Below, piece by piece: positions 41,002 through 50,184 of a stretch of 64,000 bases of DNA (position 1 is the first letter of the stretch; each line of letters begins with the position of its first letter). The position numbers and the translations under genes were made by a program. The stretch comes from CAVSRC01 sp963781775 (GTDB taxonomy: Bacteria; Pseudomonadota; Alphaproteobacteria; Rhizobiales; Kaistiaceae), in assembly GCA_963781775.1 (NCBI GenBank), contig CAWAHE010000024.1, forward strand, positions 186,001 to 250,000. The letters are read 5' to 3'. The notes beneath the pieces were generated by a model. That model was not told the DNA's origin. It did not search any database and was given only the letters and a program-made list of their open reading frames with translations.

Positions 41002-41727
41002 TTGAATTCACCGGCGCTCCGCCGACGGACAGCGCCGTCGCGGCCAGACACCGCGACTTCCCGCTCGCCGCATTATCGCCGGGCGCAGCGTGATCGCGGC
41101 GCCGAGACCCGCGCTCAACTCATCGAAGCCGCCCTCGATGTGTTCGGCCGGCTCGGTTTCGAGGGCGCCAGCACGCGCGAGATCGCCAAGGCGGCGAACG
41201 CCAACCTTGCGGCGATCGTCTATCACTTCGGCGGCAAGGAGGCCCTTCACCTCGCCGTCGCCGAGCACGTCGCGGCCAGCATCATGGCGAAGGTCGGCCC
41301 GACGCTCGCCGCGGTCGCCGATCCGTCCGCAACCGCGACGCCCGAGGCGGCGCACGCGGGACTGGAGCGCCTCGTCGGCACGATGATCGAAGTCATGCTC
41401 GGCTCGGCCGAGGCGGAGCGCTGGGCGCGCTTCATCGTGCGCGAACAGCTTCAGCCGACCGCCGCCTTCGACGTGATCTATCGCTTCATGGGCGGCGCCG
41501 TCTCCACCGCCATTCGCCTCGTCGCGACCGTTCTCGGTAGGCCGGAAGACGAAGCCATCCGCCTGCGCGTCTTCACGCTGCTTGGCCAGGTTCTGGTCTT
41601 CCGCATCGCGCAGACGCTGGTCCTGCGCCGCATGGAGTGGCGCGACATCGGCGAGCGCGAGCGCGCCGCGATCAAGGCGATCATCCTGCAAAACCTCGAC
41701 GCCATTCTCGAAGGAGCCCAGCCATGA
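41002..41727 (+). CDS. TetR-family regulator, CecR-like
   Basis: About 241 residues from a TTG at 41002; the start is not certain. The TetR helix-turn-helix is TRAQLIEAALDVFGRLGFEG, then REIAKAANANLAAIVYHFGG. The C-terminal domain has FIVREQLQPTAAFDVIY, matching the CecR/DUF1956 branch. E. coli CecR controls ybhGFSR, and the same four gene types follow here with four-base overlaps. Earlier in-frame TTG codons (40903, 40924) fall inside the putative operator. An ATG at 40968 lies in another frame that closes at 41090, so a small frameshift near the 5' end cannot be excluded. Confidence 0.8.
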   Translation: MNSPALRRRTAPSRPDTATSRSPHYRRAQRDRGAETRAQLIEAALDVFGRLGFEGASTREIAKAANANLAAIVYHFGGKEALHLAVAEHVAASIMAKVGPTLAAVADPSATATPEAAHAGLERLVGTMIEVMLGSAEAERWARFIVREQLQPTAAFDVIYRFMGGAVSTAIRLVATVLGRPEDEAIRLRVFTLLGQVLVFRIAQTLVLRRMEWRDIGERERAAIKAIILQNLDAILEGAQP

Positions 41728-42749
41728 GGAGGCGAATCATCGTTCTCGTGCTGGTCGTCATCGCCGCCGGCGGCTTTGCCTGGTGGTGGTTCAACCACAA
41801 TGGAACCGGCAACGGCCCGCTGGTGATCTATGGCAATGTCGATCTGCGCCAGGTCGATCTCGCTTTCAACGACAACGGGCGCATTGCCGAAGTGCTGGTC
41901 GACGAGGGTGCCAAGGTGAAAACGGGCGACGTCGTCGCTCGCCTCGACACCAGCCGTCTGGCGCCGCAGGTCGCCCAGGCTGCGGCGCAGGTCGCGGCGC
42001 AACAGGCCGTGGTCGACAGGCTGCACAACGGAAGCCGGCCGGAAGAGATCGCCCAGGCGCGCGCCAACCTCGACGCCGCCAAGGCCAACGCCCACAACGC
42101 GGATCTCACCTTCAAGCGCCTGACGATGCTGTCGGAGAGCCCAGGCGGCAGCCCGTCGGTGACCGAAAGCCAGATCGACGCGGCGCGCGCCGCCAAGGAT
42201 GCCGCCGACGCCCAGCAGAGCGCTACGGAGCAGGTGCTGGCTCTCGCCGTCGCCGGGCCGCGCAAGGAGGACGTGGCGCAGGCTGAGGCGCAGCTCGACG
42301 CCGCGACCGCGCAGCTCGCCGTCCTCAAGCAACAGCTCGCCGATGCCGACCTCAAGGCACCCGAAGGCGGCATCGTCCGCTCGCGCCTGCTGGAGCCTGG
42401 CGAAATCGCCTCGCCGCAGCGCCCCGTTGTCTCGCTGGCGATCGTCGACCCGAAATGGGTACGCGCCTATGTCGCCGAACCCGATCTGCCCAAGGTCGCG
42501 CCCGGCGACGCCGCGACCGTCTCCATCGACGGCGACGCGCGGACCCTGAGCGGCCACGTCGGTTTCATCTCGCCGGTGGCCGAGTTCACGCCGCGAACGA
42601 TCCAGACGACCGAACTGCGCACCAGCCTCGTCTATGAGGTGCGCATTCTCGTCGATGACCCCAACGACCTATTGCGCCTCGGCATGCCGGCAACGGTTCA
42701 CCTGATGAACGGGCAGCCGGCAGCCGATGTGGCCCAGACGAAACCATGA
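41724..42749 (+). CDS. ybhG: HlyD-family membrane-fusion protein (YbhG-like)
   Basis: 341 residues. One N-terminal helix (IIVLVLVVIAAGGFAWWWF) anchors a periplasmic adaptor. The lipoyl half-motifs are VDLRQVDLAFNDNGRIAEV and LKAPEGGIVRSRLLEPGEI, flanking a long Ala/Gln-rich coiled-coil hairpin of about residues 90-205. It bridges the inner-membrane ABC exporter to the outer membrane. It is coupled by ATGA to the regulator upstream and overlaps the ATPase gene downstream. Confidence 0.87.
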   Translation: MRRRIIVLVLVVIAAGGFAWWWFNHNGTGNGPLVIYGNVDLRQVDLAFNDNGRIAEVLVDEGAKVKTGDVVARLDTSRLAPQVAQAAAQVAAQQAVVDRLHNGSRPEEIAQARANLDAAKANAHNADLTFKRLTMLSESPGGSPSVTESQIDAARAAKDAADAQQSATEQVLALAVAGPRKEDVAQAEAQLDAATAQLAVLKQQLADADLKAPEGGIVRSRLLEPGEIASPQRPVVSLAIVDPKWVRAYVAEPDLPKVAPGDAATVSIDGDARTLSGHVGFISPVAEFTPRTIQTTELRTSLVYEVRILVDDPNDLLRLGMPATVHLMNGQPAADVAQTKP

Positions 42750-44497
42750 CCGGCTCCGGCCCTGCAATCGAAGGCCGTGATATCCGCAAGCTGTTCAAGC
42801 GCGGCGGCGGGGAGACCGTCGTCGCCCTCGACGACATCTCCCTGACGGTCGAACATGGTGGACTTACCGCGCTGGTCGGCCCCGACGGCGCCGGCAAGAC
42901 CACGCTCATCCGCCTGATCGCCGGACTGCTCAACGCCGACGGCGGCTCGCTGACCGTGCTCGGCTTCGATATCGCCCGCGATCCGCAGGCGGTGCAGGAT
43001 CGCGTCGGCTACATGCCGCAGAAATTCGGGCTCTACGAGGATCTGACCGTCGAGGAGAATGTCGACCTCTACGCCGACCTCCACGGCGTCACGGCGGAAG
43101 AGCGCCGCGCGGTCTATCCGCAGCTGATGGAGATGACCAATCTCGGCCCGTTCAAGAAGCGCCTCGCCGGGCGCTTGTCGGGCGGCATGAAGCAGAAGCT
43201 CGGGCTCGCCTGCACGCTGGTGCGCTCGCCCGACCTCTTGCTTCTCGACGAACCGACGGTCGGCGTCGATCCGCTGTCGCGGCGCGAATTGTGGGAGATC
43301 ATCTCCCACCTCGTCCGCGACCAGGGCCTGACCGTGCTGATGAGCACGTCCTATCTCGACGAGGCCGAGCGCTGCAAACACGTCGTCGTCATGCACGAAG
43401 GCGGCGTGCTCGCTCAGGGCACGCCGGAATCGGTCACGCGGGTCGCCGATGGTCGCTCTTTCATCGTGACGCCGCCTGATGGGCAGCCGGCGCGCTTGCT
43501 CCAGGCGCATCTCCTCGACGACCCCAATGTGGTTGACGCCGTGCCGCAGGGCGGCCGCGTCCGTCTGGTCAGGGCGGAGACCGGCAACGTCGGCGGCGTG
43601 ACGGCGGTCCCCACCCGTCCGCGTTTCGAAGACGGCTTCATGATCCTGCTCCGCCAGGCGAGCGAGGCGCGGCCCTCCGCGTCGATGTCGCTGGCGCAAA
43701 CGCCGGTGCCGGCGAACGGCCAGGCGGCGGTCGAGGTCCGGGACCTCGTGCGCAAGTTCGGCACCTTCACCGCCGTCGATCGCGTCAGCTTCTCGGTCAA
43801 GGCCGGCGAGATCTTCGGCCTGCTCGGCCCCAACGGCGCCGGCAAGACGACGACCTTCCGCATGCTCTGCGGCCTGCTGCCGGCAACCTCCGGGACGCTG
43901 CGCGTCGCCGGTGTCGACCTGCGCACGGCGCGCGCCTCCGCCCGCCAACGCATCGGCTACGTCGCGCAGAAATTCTCGCTCTACGGCCAGCTTTCCGTCA
44001 CCCAGAATCTCGATTTCTTTGCCGGCGCCTATGGCCTCTCCGGCAAGCGCAAGGGTGAGCGCATCGACTGGGCGATGGACCAGTTCGAGTTGAGGCCGCT
44101 GGCGAAGCTCCCCTCCGGCCAATTGCCCGGCGGCTACAAGCAGCGCCTCGCCATGGCCGCCGCGCTGATCCACGAGCCGGAGATCCTCTTCCTCGACGAG
44201 CCGACCAGCGGCGCCGACCCCCTCGCCCGCCGCGAATTCTGGCGGCGCATCACTTCGCTTGCAGAGAACGGCGTGACGGTCATCATCACCACGCATTTCA
44301 TGGAAGAGGCCGAATACTGCGACAGCGTCGTCATCCTCGATGCCGGCGAAGTGCTGGCGCGCGGCACGCCGGCCGAAATTCGCGCCCGCGCGCCCGAAGA
44401 GGGCGAGCACGAACCGACCATGGAAGACGCCTTCATCGCCATCGTCGAGGAGGCCCGCCGTGAGCACGGCCGCCCCGGCGAGAAAGACGCGGCATGA
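42746..44497 (+). CDS. ybhF: Double-cassette ABC exporter ATPase (YbhF-like)
   Basis: 583 residues holding two ATP-binding cassettes. The first has Walker A GPDGAGKTTLIRL, signature LSGGMKQKLGLAC and Walker B LLLLDEPTVGVDPL-type sequence. The second has GPNGAGKTTTFRML and Walker B LFLDEPTSGADPLARREFW, but its signature is altered (LPGGYKQRLAMAA). The same kind of degenerate second C-loop occurs in E. coli YbhF. It drives the YbhS/YbhR-like permease pair. The genes overlap by four bases at both ends. Confidence 0.9.
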   Translation: MTGSGPAIEGRDIRKLFKRGGGETVVALDDISLTVEHGGLTALVGPDGAGKTTLIRLIAGLLNADGGSLTVLGFDIARDPQAVQDRVGYMPQKFGLYEDLTVEENVDLYADLHGVTAEERRAVYPQLMEMTNLGPFKKRLAGRLSGGMKQKLGLACTLVRSPDLLLLDEPTVGVDPLSRRELWEIISHLVRDQGLTVLMSTSYLDEAERCKHVVVMHEGGVLAQGTPESVTRVADGRSFIVTPPDGQPARLLQAHLLDDPNVVDAVPQGGRVRLVRAETGNVGGVTAVPTRPRFEDGFMILLRQASEARPSASMSLAQTPVPANGQAAVEVRDLVRKFGTFTAVDRVSFSVKAGEIFGLLGPNGAGKTTTFRMLCGLLPATSGTLRVAGVDLRTARASARQRIGYVAQKFSLYGQLSVTQNLDFFAGAYGLSGKRKGERIDWAMDQFELRPLAKLPSGQLPGGYKQRLAMAAALIHEPEILFLDEPTSGADPLARREFWRRITSLAENGVTVIITTHFMEEAEYCDSVVILDAGEVLARGTPAEIRARAPEEGEHEPTMEDAFIAIVEEARREHGRPGEKDAA

Positions 44498-45645
44498 GCG
44501 ACGCCGCCGCGACCCAGCGCGCCCATTCCGGCCGCGGTCGCCGGGTGATGGCCCTCATCGTCAAGGAAAGTCGGCAGATCTTGCGCGATCCGTCGAGCAT
44601 TGCGTTGGGCGTGGTCATGCCGGTGATGCTCATCCTGCTGTTCGGCTACGCCCTGTCGCTCGACGTCAAGAACGCGCCGGTCGCGCTGGTCATCGAGCAA
44701 CCGTCGGCGATGGCAAGCGAGGTCGCCGCCGGATTCCTGCTGTCGCCGTATTTCGCCGTGCAGATGACGACGTCGATGGCCGAAGGCGAGCAGCTGATGC
44801 TCGACCACAAGGTCGACGGCATCGTGCACATGCGCAGCGACTTCGCGCGCAATGCCGCGGCCGGCAACGGTGAGGTGCAGGTCGTCCTCCACGGCACCGA
44901 CGCCAATACCGCGCGCATCATCGAGGGCTATGCGCTGGGCGCCATCGGCACCGCCGCCCAGCGAATGACGGCGGAAGGCAACCCGGTCTCCGGCAACGGC
45001 CCGATCGCGGTGCAGAGCCGCGTCTGGTTCAACGAGGCCAATGACAGCCACTATTTCCTCGTTCCCGGCCTGATCGTTCTCATCATCACGCTGATCGGCG
45101 CGTTCCTGACCGCGCTGGTGATGGCGCGCGAGTGGGAGCGCGGCACGCTTGAGGCGATTTTCGTCACCCCGGTCAGAGCGACGGAAATCCTGCTCGGCAA
45201 GATCGTGCCCTATTTCGTCATGGGCATGATCGGCTTCACGCTATGCGTGCTCGCCGCTGAGATTCTGTTCCACGTGCCGCTGCGCGGTTCGCTGATCGTG
45301 CTGACCGGCGTGTCGATGCTCTATCTGCTCGTCTCGCTCGGCATCGGCCTCGTCGCTTCATCGCTCACCAAGAGCCAGTTCGTGTCGAGCCAGATCGCGC
45401 TCCTCGCCACCTTCCTGCCGGCGATGCTGCTGTCCGGCTTCCTGTTCGATATCCGCTCGATGCCGACCGCGATCCAGTTCGTCACCTACATCGTGCCGGC
45501 CCGCTATTTCGTCACGCTGCTGCAGACCATCTTTCTGGCTGGCGACATCTGGCCGGTGATCCTGCCCAATGCCGCGGTGCTGGCCATGATGGCGGCGCTG
45601 CTTCTCGGCCTGGCGCTGCGCGCGACGCGCAAGAAGCTCGCCTGA
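44494..45645 (+). CDS. ybhS: ABC-2 type exporter permease (YbhS-like)
   Basis: 383 residues. One helix near residue 35 (GVVMPVMLILLFGYALSLDV) is followed by a large periplasmic domain of about 140 residues and then five helices. The ABC-2 landmark MAREWERGTLEAIFVTPVRATEILLGK lies before the helical bundle. ABC-2 permeases of this type export drugs or lipids. The gene is followed nine bases later by a second permease. Confidence 0.9.
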   Translation: MSDAAATQRAHSGRGRRVMALIVKESRQILRDPSSIALGVVMPVMLILLFGYALSLDVKNAPVALVIEQPSAMASEVAAGFLLSPYFAVQMTTSMAEGEQLMLDHKVDGIVHMRSDFARNAAAGNGEVQVVLHGTDANTARIIEGYALGAIGTAAQRMTAEGNPVSGNGPIAVQSRVWFNEANDSHYFLVPGLIVLIITLIGAFLTALVMAREWERGTLEAIFVTPVRATEILLGKIVPYFVMGMIGFTLCVLAAEILFHVPLRGSLIVLTGVSMLYLLVSLGIGLVASSLTKSQFVSSQIALLATFLPAMLLSGFLFDIRSMPTAIQFVTYIVPARYFVTLLQTIFLAGDIWPVILPNAAVLAMMAALLLGLALRATRKKLA

Positions 45646-45654
45646 GGTCGTCCG

Positions 45655-46773
45655 ATGCGCGCTTCCCTGCTCCGCATCCTCAGCCTGGTCCGCAAGGAGG
45701 TGCTGGCGCTTGTCCGCGATCCGCGTAGCCGCGCGATCCTGTTCGTACCGGCGTTGCTGCAATCGTTCCTGTTCGGCTATGCCGCGACCTTCGACCTCAA
45801 TCACGCGCCCTACGCGGTGCTCGACCAGGATCGCAGCGCCGCTTCGACCGATCTTCTCGCCCGCTTCGACGGTTCGGGCGTCTTCCGGCGCATCGCCAAT
45901 ATCGATCGGGCGGCGGACATCGCCCGGCTGATCGACGATCGCGATGCGCTGATTGTGGTCAGCATCGCGCCCGATTTCGAGCGACGTCTCGCCGCCGGCC
46001 AATCCGCCAACATCCAGGTGATCGCAGACGGCCGCAACTCCAACACCGCCGGCACTGCTCTCGGTTACGTTTCGGCCATCGTCGACAGCTTCAATGCCGA
46101 TTGGCGCGCCGCGCATAACCTGACCAATCCGCCCGTCTCGGTCACGGTGCGCGCCTGGTATAATGGCAATCTCGAAACGAGCTGGAACATGATCCCGGGC
46201 CTCATCGGCACGATCACGCTGCTTCAGGTGCTCATGCTGACGGCGTTGTCGGTGGCGCGCGAGCGCGAGGACGGCACCTTCGACCAGTTGCTGGTGACGC
46301 CGATCCGACCGGCGGAAGTGATGATCGGCAAGGCCCTGCCCTCGACCGTCATCGGCCTCATCCAGGCGACGATCATCTTCCTCGTAGCGCAACTCTGGTT
46401 CCAGATTCCCTTTGCCGGCTCGCTGGTCACGCTTTACAGCGGCCTCGTGCTCTTCGTCATCGCGGCGGTCGGCATCGGCCTCTTCGTGTCGTCGCTGGTC
46501 GCGACCATGCAGCAGGCGATGCTGTTCTCCTTCGTCCTGCTGATGCCGTTCGTGTTGCTGTCCGGACTGGCGACGCCGATCGGCAACATGCCGGAGATCT
46601 TCCAGATCCTGACTTTCGTCAATCCGCTGCGCTACGCCATCGACGTGACGCGCCGGGTCTATCTGGAGGGCGCCGGCCTTGGCCAGCTTGTCGGCGACCT
46701 GTGGCCGCTGGCGGTGATCGGCGCGGTCACGCTGCCGGTCGCGGCGTGGATGTTCCGCAACCGGCTGACGTGA
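45655..46773 (+). CDS. ybhR: ABC-2 type exporter permease (YbhR-like)
   Basis: 372 residues with the same plan as the preceding permease: a first helix (ILFVPALLQSFLFGYAATFDL), a periplasmic domain, then the bundle starting after SVAREREDGTFDQLLVTPIRPAEVMIGK. The heterodimeric YbhS/YbhR arrangement is typical of this exporter class. It is the last gene of the operon, and a GC-rich hairpin follows the stop. Confidence 0.9.
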   Translation: MRASLLRILSLVRKEVLALVRDPRSRAILFVPALLQSFLFGYAATFDLNHAPYAVLDQDRSAASTDLLARFDGSGVFRRIANIDRAADIARLIDDRDALIVVSIAPDFERRLAAGQSANIQVIADGRNSNTAGTALGYVSAIVDSFNADWRAAHNLTNPPVSVTVRAWYNGNLETSWNMIPGLIGTITLLQVLMLTALSVAREREDGTFDQLLVTPIRPAEVMIGKALPSTVIGLIQATIIFLVAQLWFQIPFAGSLVTLYSGLVLFVIAAVGIGLFVSSLVATMQQAMLFSFVLLMPFVLLSGLATPIGNMPEIFQILTFVNPLRYAIDVTRRVYLEGAGLGQLVGDLWPLAVIGAVTLPVAAWMFRNRLT

Positions 46774-46783
46774 TGCAAACGAA

Positions 46784-46807
46784 GAGCCCGGCGACACGGC
46801 CGGGCTC
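46784..46807. terminator. Hairpin between the efflux operon and the convergent cytochrome gene
   Basis: A perfect 9-bp stem (GAGCCCGGC / GCCGGGCTC) with a 6-base loop lies eleven bases after the YbhR-like stop. The T-tract is poor (CGTGTTCCGT), so termination may be partial or shared with the opposite strand. Confidence 0.6.
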
Positions 46808-46836
46808 CGTGTTCCGTGCTGTCGAAGTCTCGGCGG

Positions 46837-47316
46837 CTATTGCGGCGGGTTCGGCGCGGCGAGGACGTTGACGAAACCCGGGGCCTTCACACCGGGATCG
46901 AGCGCCTCCGGCGCCGCTTCGCCCGGATCGCCGAGCGACTTCACGTACATGTAGAACGAGCGCAGATCGCTCTCGTCCATCGCATGCACGTTATAGAACG
47001 GCATTGGCGGCTTGGCGGTAAACGACTTCCCGTAGGTCACGAATTCGTCCTCAGTCATGTCCTTCAGCTTCAGCCGGATATTGGCCGGATAAGTGGTGCC
47101 CCATGGGCCCTGCCAGCCGACCTTCGAACCTTTCAGTGCAGTAGCCGGATCGATCTTGCCGCCCGACTCGTTGTAGCCGACCGTGTGGCAGTCGTTGCAG
47201 CCGCCGATGATCGAGACCTGACGACCGCGTTCCACGGAAACGTCGCCGGGCGCGGCCGAGGCGGCAAGCGGCAGGGCTGCGACGCAAGCCGCACCCAGCC
47301 AGATTGATAGACGCAT
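46837..47316 (-). CDS. Secreted c-type cytochrome, dehydrogenase-subunit type
   Basis: 159 residues from the ATG at 47316 with GGGAGA ahead. The signal peptide ends ASA near residue 22. The haem motif CNDCHTVGYNESGG near residue 40 and the WQGPWGTTYPANIRL segment resemble cytochrome subunits of alcohol/aldehyde dehydrogenases and similar periplasmic carriers. PMPFYNVHAM contains the probable distal methionine. The C-terminus is Pro-rich. No FNR/FixK-type site is visible upstream, unlike the other cytochrome genes here. Confidence 0.82.
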   Translation of the reverse strand: MRLSIWLGAACVAALPLAASAAPGDVSVERGRQVSIIGGCNDCHTVGYNESGGKIDPATALKGSKVGWQGPWGTTYPANIRLKLKDMTEDEFVTYGKSFTAKPPMPFYNVHAMDESDLRSFYMYVKSLGDPGEAAPEALDPGVKAPGFVNVLAAPNPPQ

Positions 47317-47398
47317 TTTCGTATTCTCCCCTGAGATCAGCGGACAAAGCCGCTTACTTGACGATAGCACCGGCCAGACCGGCGTACTGTGACCGAAT

Positions 47399-48841
47399 TC
47401 ACGACATCGCGGCGAGCTTGTCAGGAAGCCCTGCTGGCATGGCTAAAGGCAGCACAATCTCCGCGCGCAGTCCGCCTTCCTGCCGGTTGGTCAGCACCAC
47501 GTCGCCACCATGGGCGCGGGCGACGGTGCGCGCGATGGTCAGGCCAAGGCCGGTGCCGCCGGTTTCCCGGTTGCGCGACGTTTCCAGCCGGCGAAACGGA
47601 CGGAAGACCGTCTCCATATCCGCCTTCAGGATCCCTGGACCGTTGTCATCGACGACGATGCGGATCACCGTTCCGTCGGCCACGAGCGACACGCGCGCAC
47701 AAGAACCATATTTGACCGCGTTCTCGACCAGGTTGGCGATCGCCCGGCGCAGCCCGACGGGGTCGGCGAGACACTTCACCCTCGCCGGCAGGTCGGGCGC
47801 CAGATCGAGCGTCACGTGGGGCATATCTTCGCACAGCGATTCCAGCAGCGATATCAGATCGATCGACTCGCGGGCCTTGCCCTGTGCGGAATCGCTGGCG
47901 AAGGCCAGCACCGACTGGGTCATCGCCTCGATGTCTTCGAGATCCTGCAGCATGCGTGCGCGCTGTTCCGGGTCGTCGACGAATTCGGCGCGCAGCCGCA
48001 AGCGGGTCACCGGCGTCCGCAGATCGTGCGAGATCGCGGCGACGAGCTGATCGCGATCGCCGAGGAACCGCCGCAGGCGATCCTGCATCAGGTTGAAGGC
48101 ATGGGCGGCGCCGCGCACTTCGCGCGGACCGTTCTCGGGCAGCGCCTCGGCATTGATGTCGCGGCCCAGCCGCTCGGCCGCATTGGCAAGCAGCCCATAG
48201 GGCGTGGTCAGGCGGCGCACCGCCCAGATCGACCCGCCCAGGATGATCGCGATGGCCGCCGCCGCCAGCAGCATCGCATTGTTCGACCACAGCCGCGGGG
48301 CTGGCGCCGCCGGAACCGCGAAGTTCGCCCAGTTGCCGTCGCCGAGCTTGACCGCGACCAGATAGGCGTTGTCGAGTGCATAGCGCTGCTGGATTTCGGA
48401 GAGCGACCGCTCCACCGGTCCGGCCGCGTCGTCCAGCGCATCGCCAGCGTCGGCGGCGTCGGCGGCGACCGCGCCGCGACCCACGTCGACTTCGGTGATG
48501 CCGGAATCCTCGAGGCGGGTCTGCAGAACGTCCTCAAGCTCGGCGATTTCATCGTCGCTGTCGGCCGTGCTGCTGGCGATCGGCTTTGCGTCCACCGAGA
48601 CCCTGAGGGTCGGCGTCGACAGCGCCTCGGCAAGATCGGCGCGGCCGGCCCCTGGTTCGGCGGCAATTGCGCGACTGAGCGAGGAGACGCGCTCCGCCAG
48701 ATGGAAGAACCCGGTCATGCGGGCGTTGAGGCCCCGGTTCTGAAGAAAGATGCCGAGGGTCGCGATCTCGGCGATCACGAGCCCGCCGATGATGATGATG
48801 ATGGCCCACGCGGCAAGGCTGTCGGGCACGAAGCGCCTCAA
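47399..48841 (-). CDS. Sensor histidine kinase, EnvZ/RstB-like
   Basis: 480 residues from a TTG that overlaps the regulator stop codon (TTGA). Two membrane helices (AAWAIIIIIGGLVIAEIATLG near residue 10 and MLLAAAAIAIILGGSIW near residue 192) flank a periplasmic sensor domain rich in Ala and Asp. HAMP, HisKA with H272 in AISHDLRTPVTRLRLR, and the ATPase domain with NLVENAVKYG, DNGPGI and GTGLGLTIA follow. The periplasmic domain is not a known ligand fold that I can identify. The signal is unknown. Confidence 0.87.
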   Translation of the reverse strand: MRRFVPDSLAAWAIIIIIGGLVIAEIATLGIFLQNRGLNARMTGFFHLAERVSSLSRAIAAEPGAGRADLAEALSTPTLRVSVDAKPIASSTADSDDEIAELEDVLQTRLEDSGITEVDVGRGAVAADAADAGDALDDAAGPVERSLSEIQQRYALDNAYLVAVKLGDGNWANFAVPAAPAPRLWSNNAMLLAAAAIAIILGGSIWAVRRLTTPYGLLANAAERLGRDINAEALPENGPREVRGAAHAFNLMQDRLRRFLGDRDQLVAAISHDLRTPVTRLRLRAEFVDDPEQRARMLQDLEDIEAMTQSVLAFASDSAQGKARESIDLISLLESLCEDMPHVTLDLAPDLPARVKCLADPVGLRRAIANLVENAVKYGSCARVSLVADGTVIRIVVDDNGPGILKADMETVFRPFRRLETSRNRETGGTGLGLTIARTVARAHGGDVVLTNRQEGGLRAEIVLPLAMPAGLPDKLAAMS

Positions 48842-49560
48842 GCCACCTCGACCTCCGGCGTGAACATGTAGCCGTCGCCGCGCACCGTCACGATCATCTC
48901 GGGCGCTTTCGGGTCGGCTTCGATCTTGCGCCGCAAACGGCTGACCTGCACGTCGATGGCGCGGTCGAACGGGGCCGCGTCGCGCCCGCGGGCGAGATCG
49001 AGAAGCTGGTTACGGGTCAGGACGCGCTGCGGGCGGTCGGCGAAAGCGATCAGCAGTTCGTATTCGCCGGTGGTAAGATCGACGATCAGCCCGTCAGGGG
49101 CTTGCAGGCGGCGACGGCCGAGATCGAGCAACCATCCGGCGAAGCGGACCTGACGCGTCGCGGCGGCGGGCTTTCCCGGCGCGGGCGGCGTCACGGCACG
49201 GCGCAGGATGGCGCGCACGCGCGCCAGCAGTTCGCGCGGATTGAACGGCTTGGCGAGATAGTCGTCGGCGCCCATTTCGAGGCCGACGATGCGGTCGGTC
49301 TCGTCGCCCATGGCGGTCAGCATCAGAATCGGCACCGGCGAGCGGGCGCGCAACTCGCGGCAGATTTCGAGGCCGCTCTTCCCGGGCAGCATCAGGTCGA
49401 GAATCACGAGGTCTATGGCGCTCGCCGTCAGCACGGCGTCCATCGCCGCTGCATCGGCGGCCATTGCCACCCGATAACCCTGCTTCACGAAGAAGCGCGA
49501 AACAAGATCGCGGATTTCGCGATCGTCATCGACGACCAGAAGATGAGGCGTGGCGTTCAC
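48838..49560 (-). CDS. OmpR-family response regulator
   Basis: 240 residues from a GTG at 49560; the start is uncertain because no strong ribosome-binding site is seen. The receiver domain has the acidic pair in LVVDDDREIRD and the phospho-acceptor D55 in LVILDLMLPGKSG, then LTAMGDETD and YLAKPFNPRELLAR. The winged-helix output domain includes VDLTTGEYELLIAFADRPQR and DVQVSRLRRKIEADP. It is coupled to the kinase gene, forming a complete two-component system. Target genes are not evident. Confidence 0.92.
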   Translation of the reverse strand: MNATPHLLVVDDDREIRDLVSRFFVKQGYRVAMAADAAAMDAVLTASAIDLVILDLMLPGKSGLEICRELRARSPVPILMLTAMGDETDRIVGLEMGADDYLAKPFNPRELLARVRAILRRAVTPPAPGKPAAATRQVRFAGWLLDLGRRRLQAPDGLIVDLTTGEYELLIAFADRPQRVLTRNQLLDLARGRDAAPFDRAIDVQVSRLRRKIEADPKAPEMIVTVRGDGYMFTPEVEVA

Positions 49561-49718
49561 GGACAGACCCGCAAGGCCCAATGCAACTGCAATTCCTTGC
49601 GGCGTTCGCGCACCGCTGACGGCGGCATCTGGTGGCGACCGGATCGTGGCTAAATTATGCCCGATGTGCGGCTGTGCCACGCGCCAAGGGTCGCGGCGCG
49701 TGGCACACGAAAAAGAGA

Positions 49719-49943
49719 CTACGCCGAGCAGGCGGTGTCGGCCTTCATCGCCGCGGTCGCGGCGGCCTTGGTCGAATAGCCGGCCGCGCCCTGCATCATC
49801 CAGGTCTTGCCGTCGGGCTTCTTGACGCTGACTTCGCACTTATGCGTCTTCGCGTTCTGGGCGACGTAGTAGGTGGTGGCGGCATAGGCCGGGGCGACGA
49901 ACGCGGCCGCGAGGATGCCGGAGATGAGAAGCTTGCGGATCAT
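49719..49943 (-). CDS. Small secreted protein, 74 residues
   Basis: The signal peptide (KLLISGILAAAFVAPAYA) is followed by a mature part of about 53 residues: TTYYVAQNAKTHKCEVSVKK, then DGKTWMMQGAAGYSTKAAA and a final CSA. Two cysteines, one in each half, could form a disulfide. The sequence recalls small periplasmic proteins of Hyphomicrobiales annotated as hypothetical. GGAGACC precedes the ATG at 49943. No function can be assigned. Confidence 0.7.
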   Translation of the reverse strand: MIRKLLISGILAAAFVAPAYAATTYYVAQNAKTHKCEVSVKKPDGKTWMMQGAAGYSTKAAATAAMKADTACSA

Positions 49944-50184
49944 GGGTGGTCTCCGTTGTGGTTGGCCGCCGCCAGCACATGCCGGCGGCGGGTCGCTTTG
50001 ACCGCGGCGAAAAAAGCCGCCGGCCGGCGATGGGGGGAGATCACCACGCCCCTGTAAGCCCAATGTTTCGCGAACGGCTGCGTTTTGTAACAGTATGTTT
50101 CCGCTGACCGGTTGCGTCGGATGGACCACCGAAAACCGCCGTGGCATGGTTTCAAGGATTCCTCTCCACCTGCCGGGCGCCACG

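Noticed and set aside
40968..41093. ATG-led frame MAASRRKPKEAIEF before the CecR-like gene as a separate small gene.
   Set aside because: It ends after about 41 codons in the middle of the regulator's 5' region and has no convincing ribosome-binding site; more likely leader sequence or a frameshifted N-terminus.
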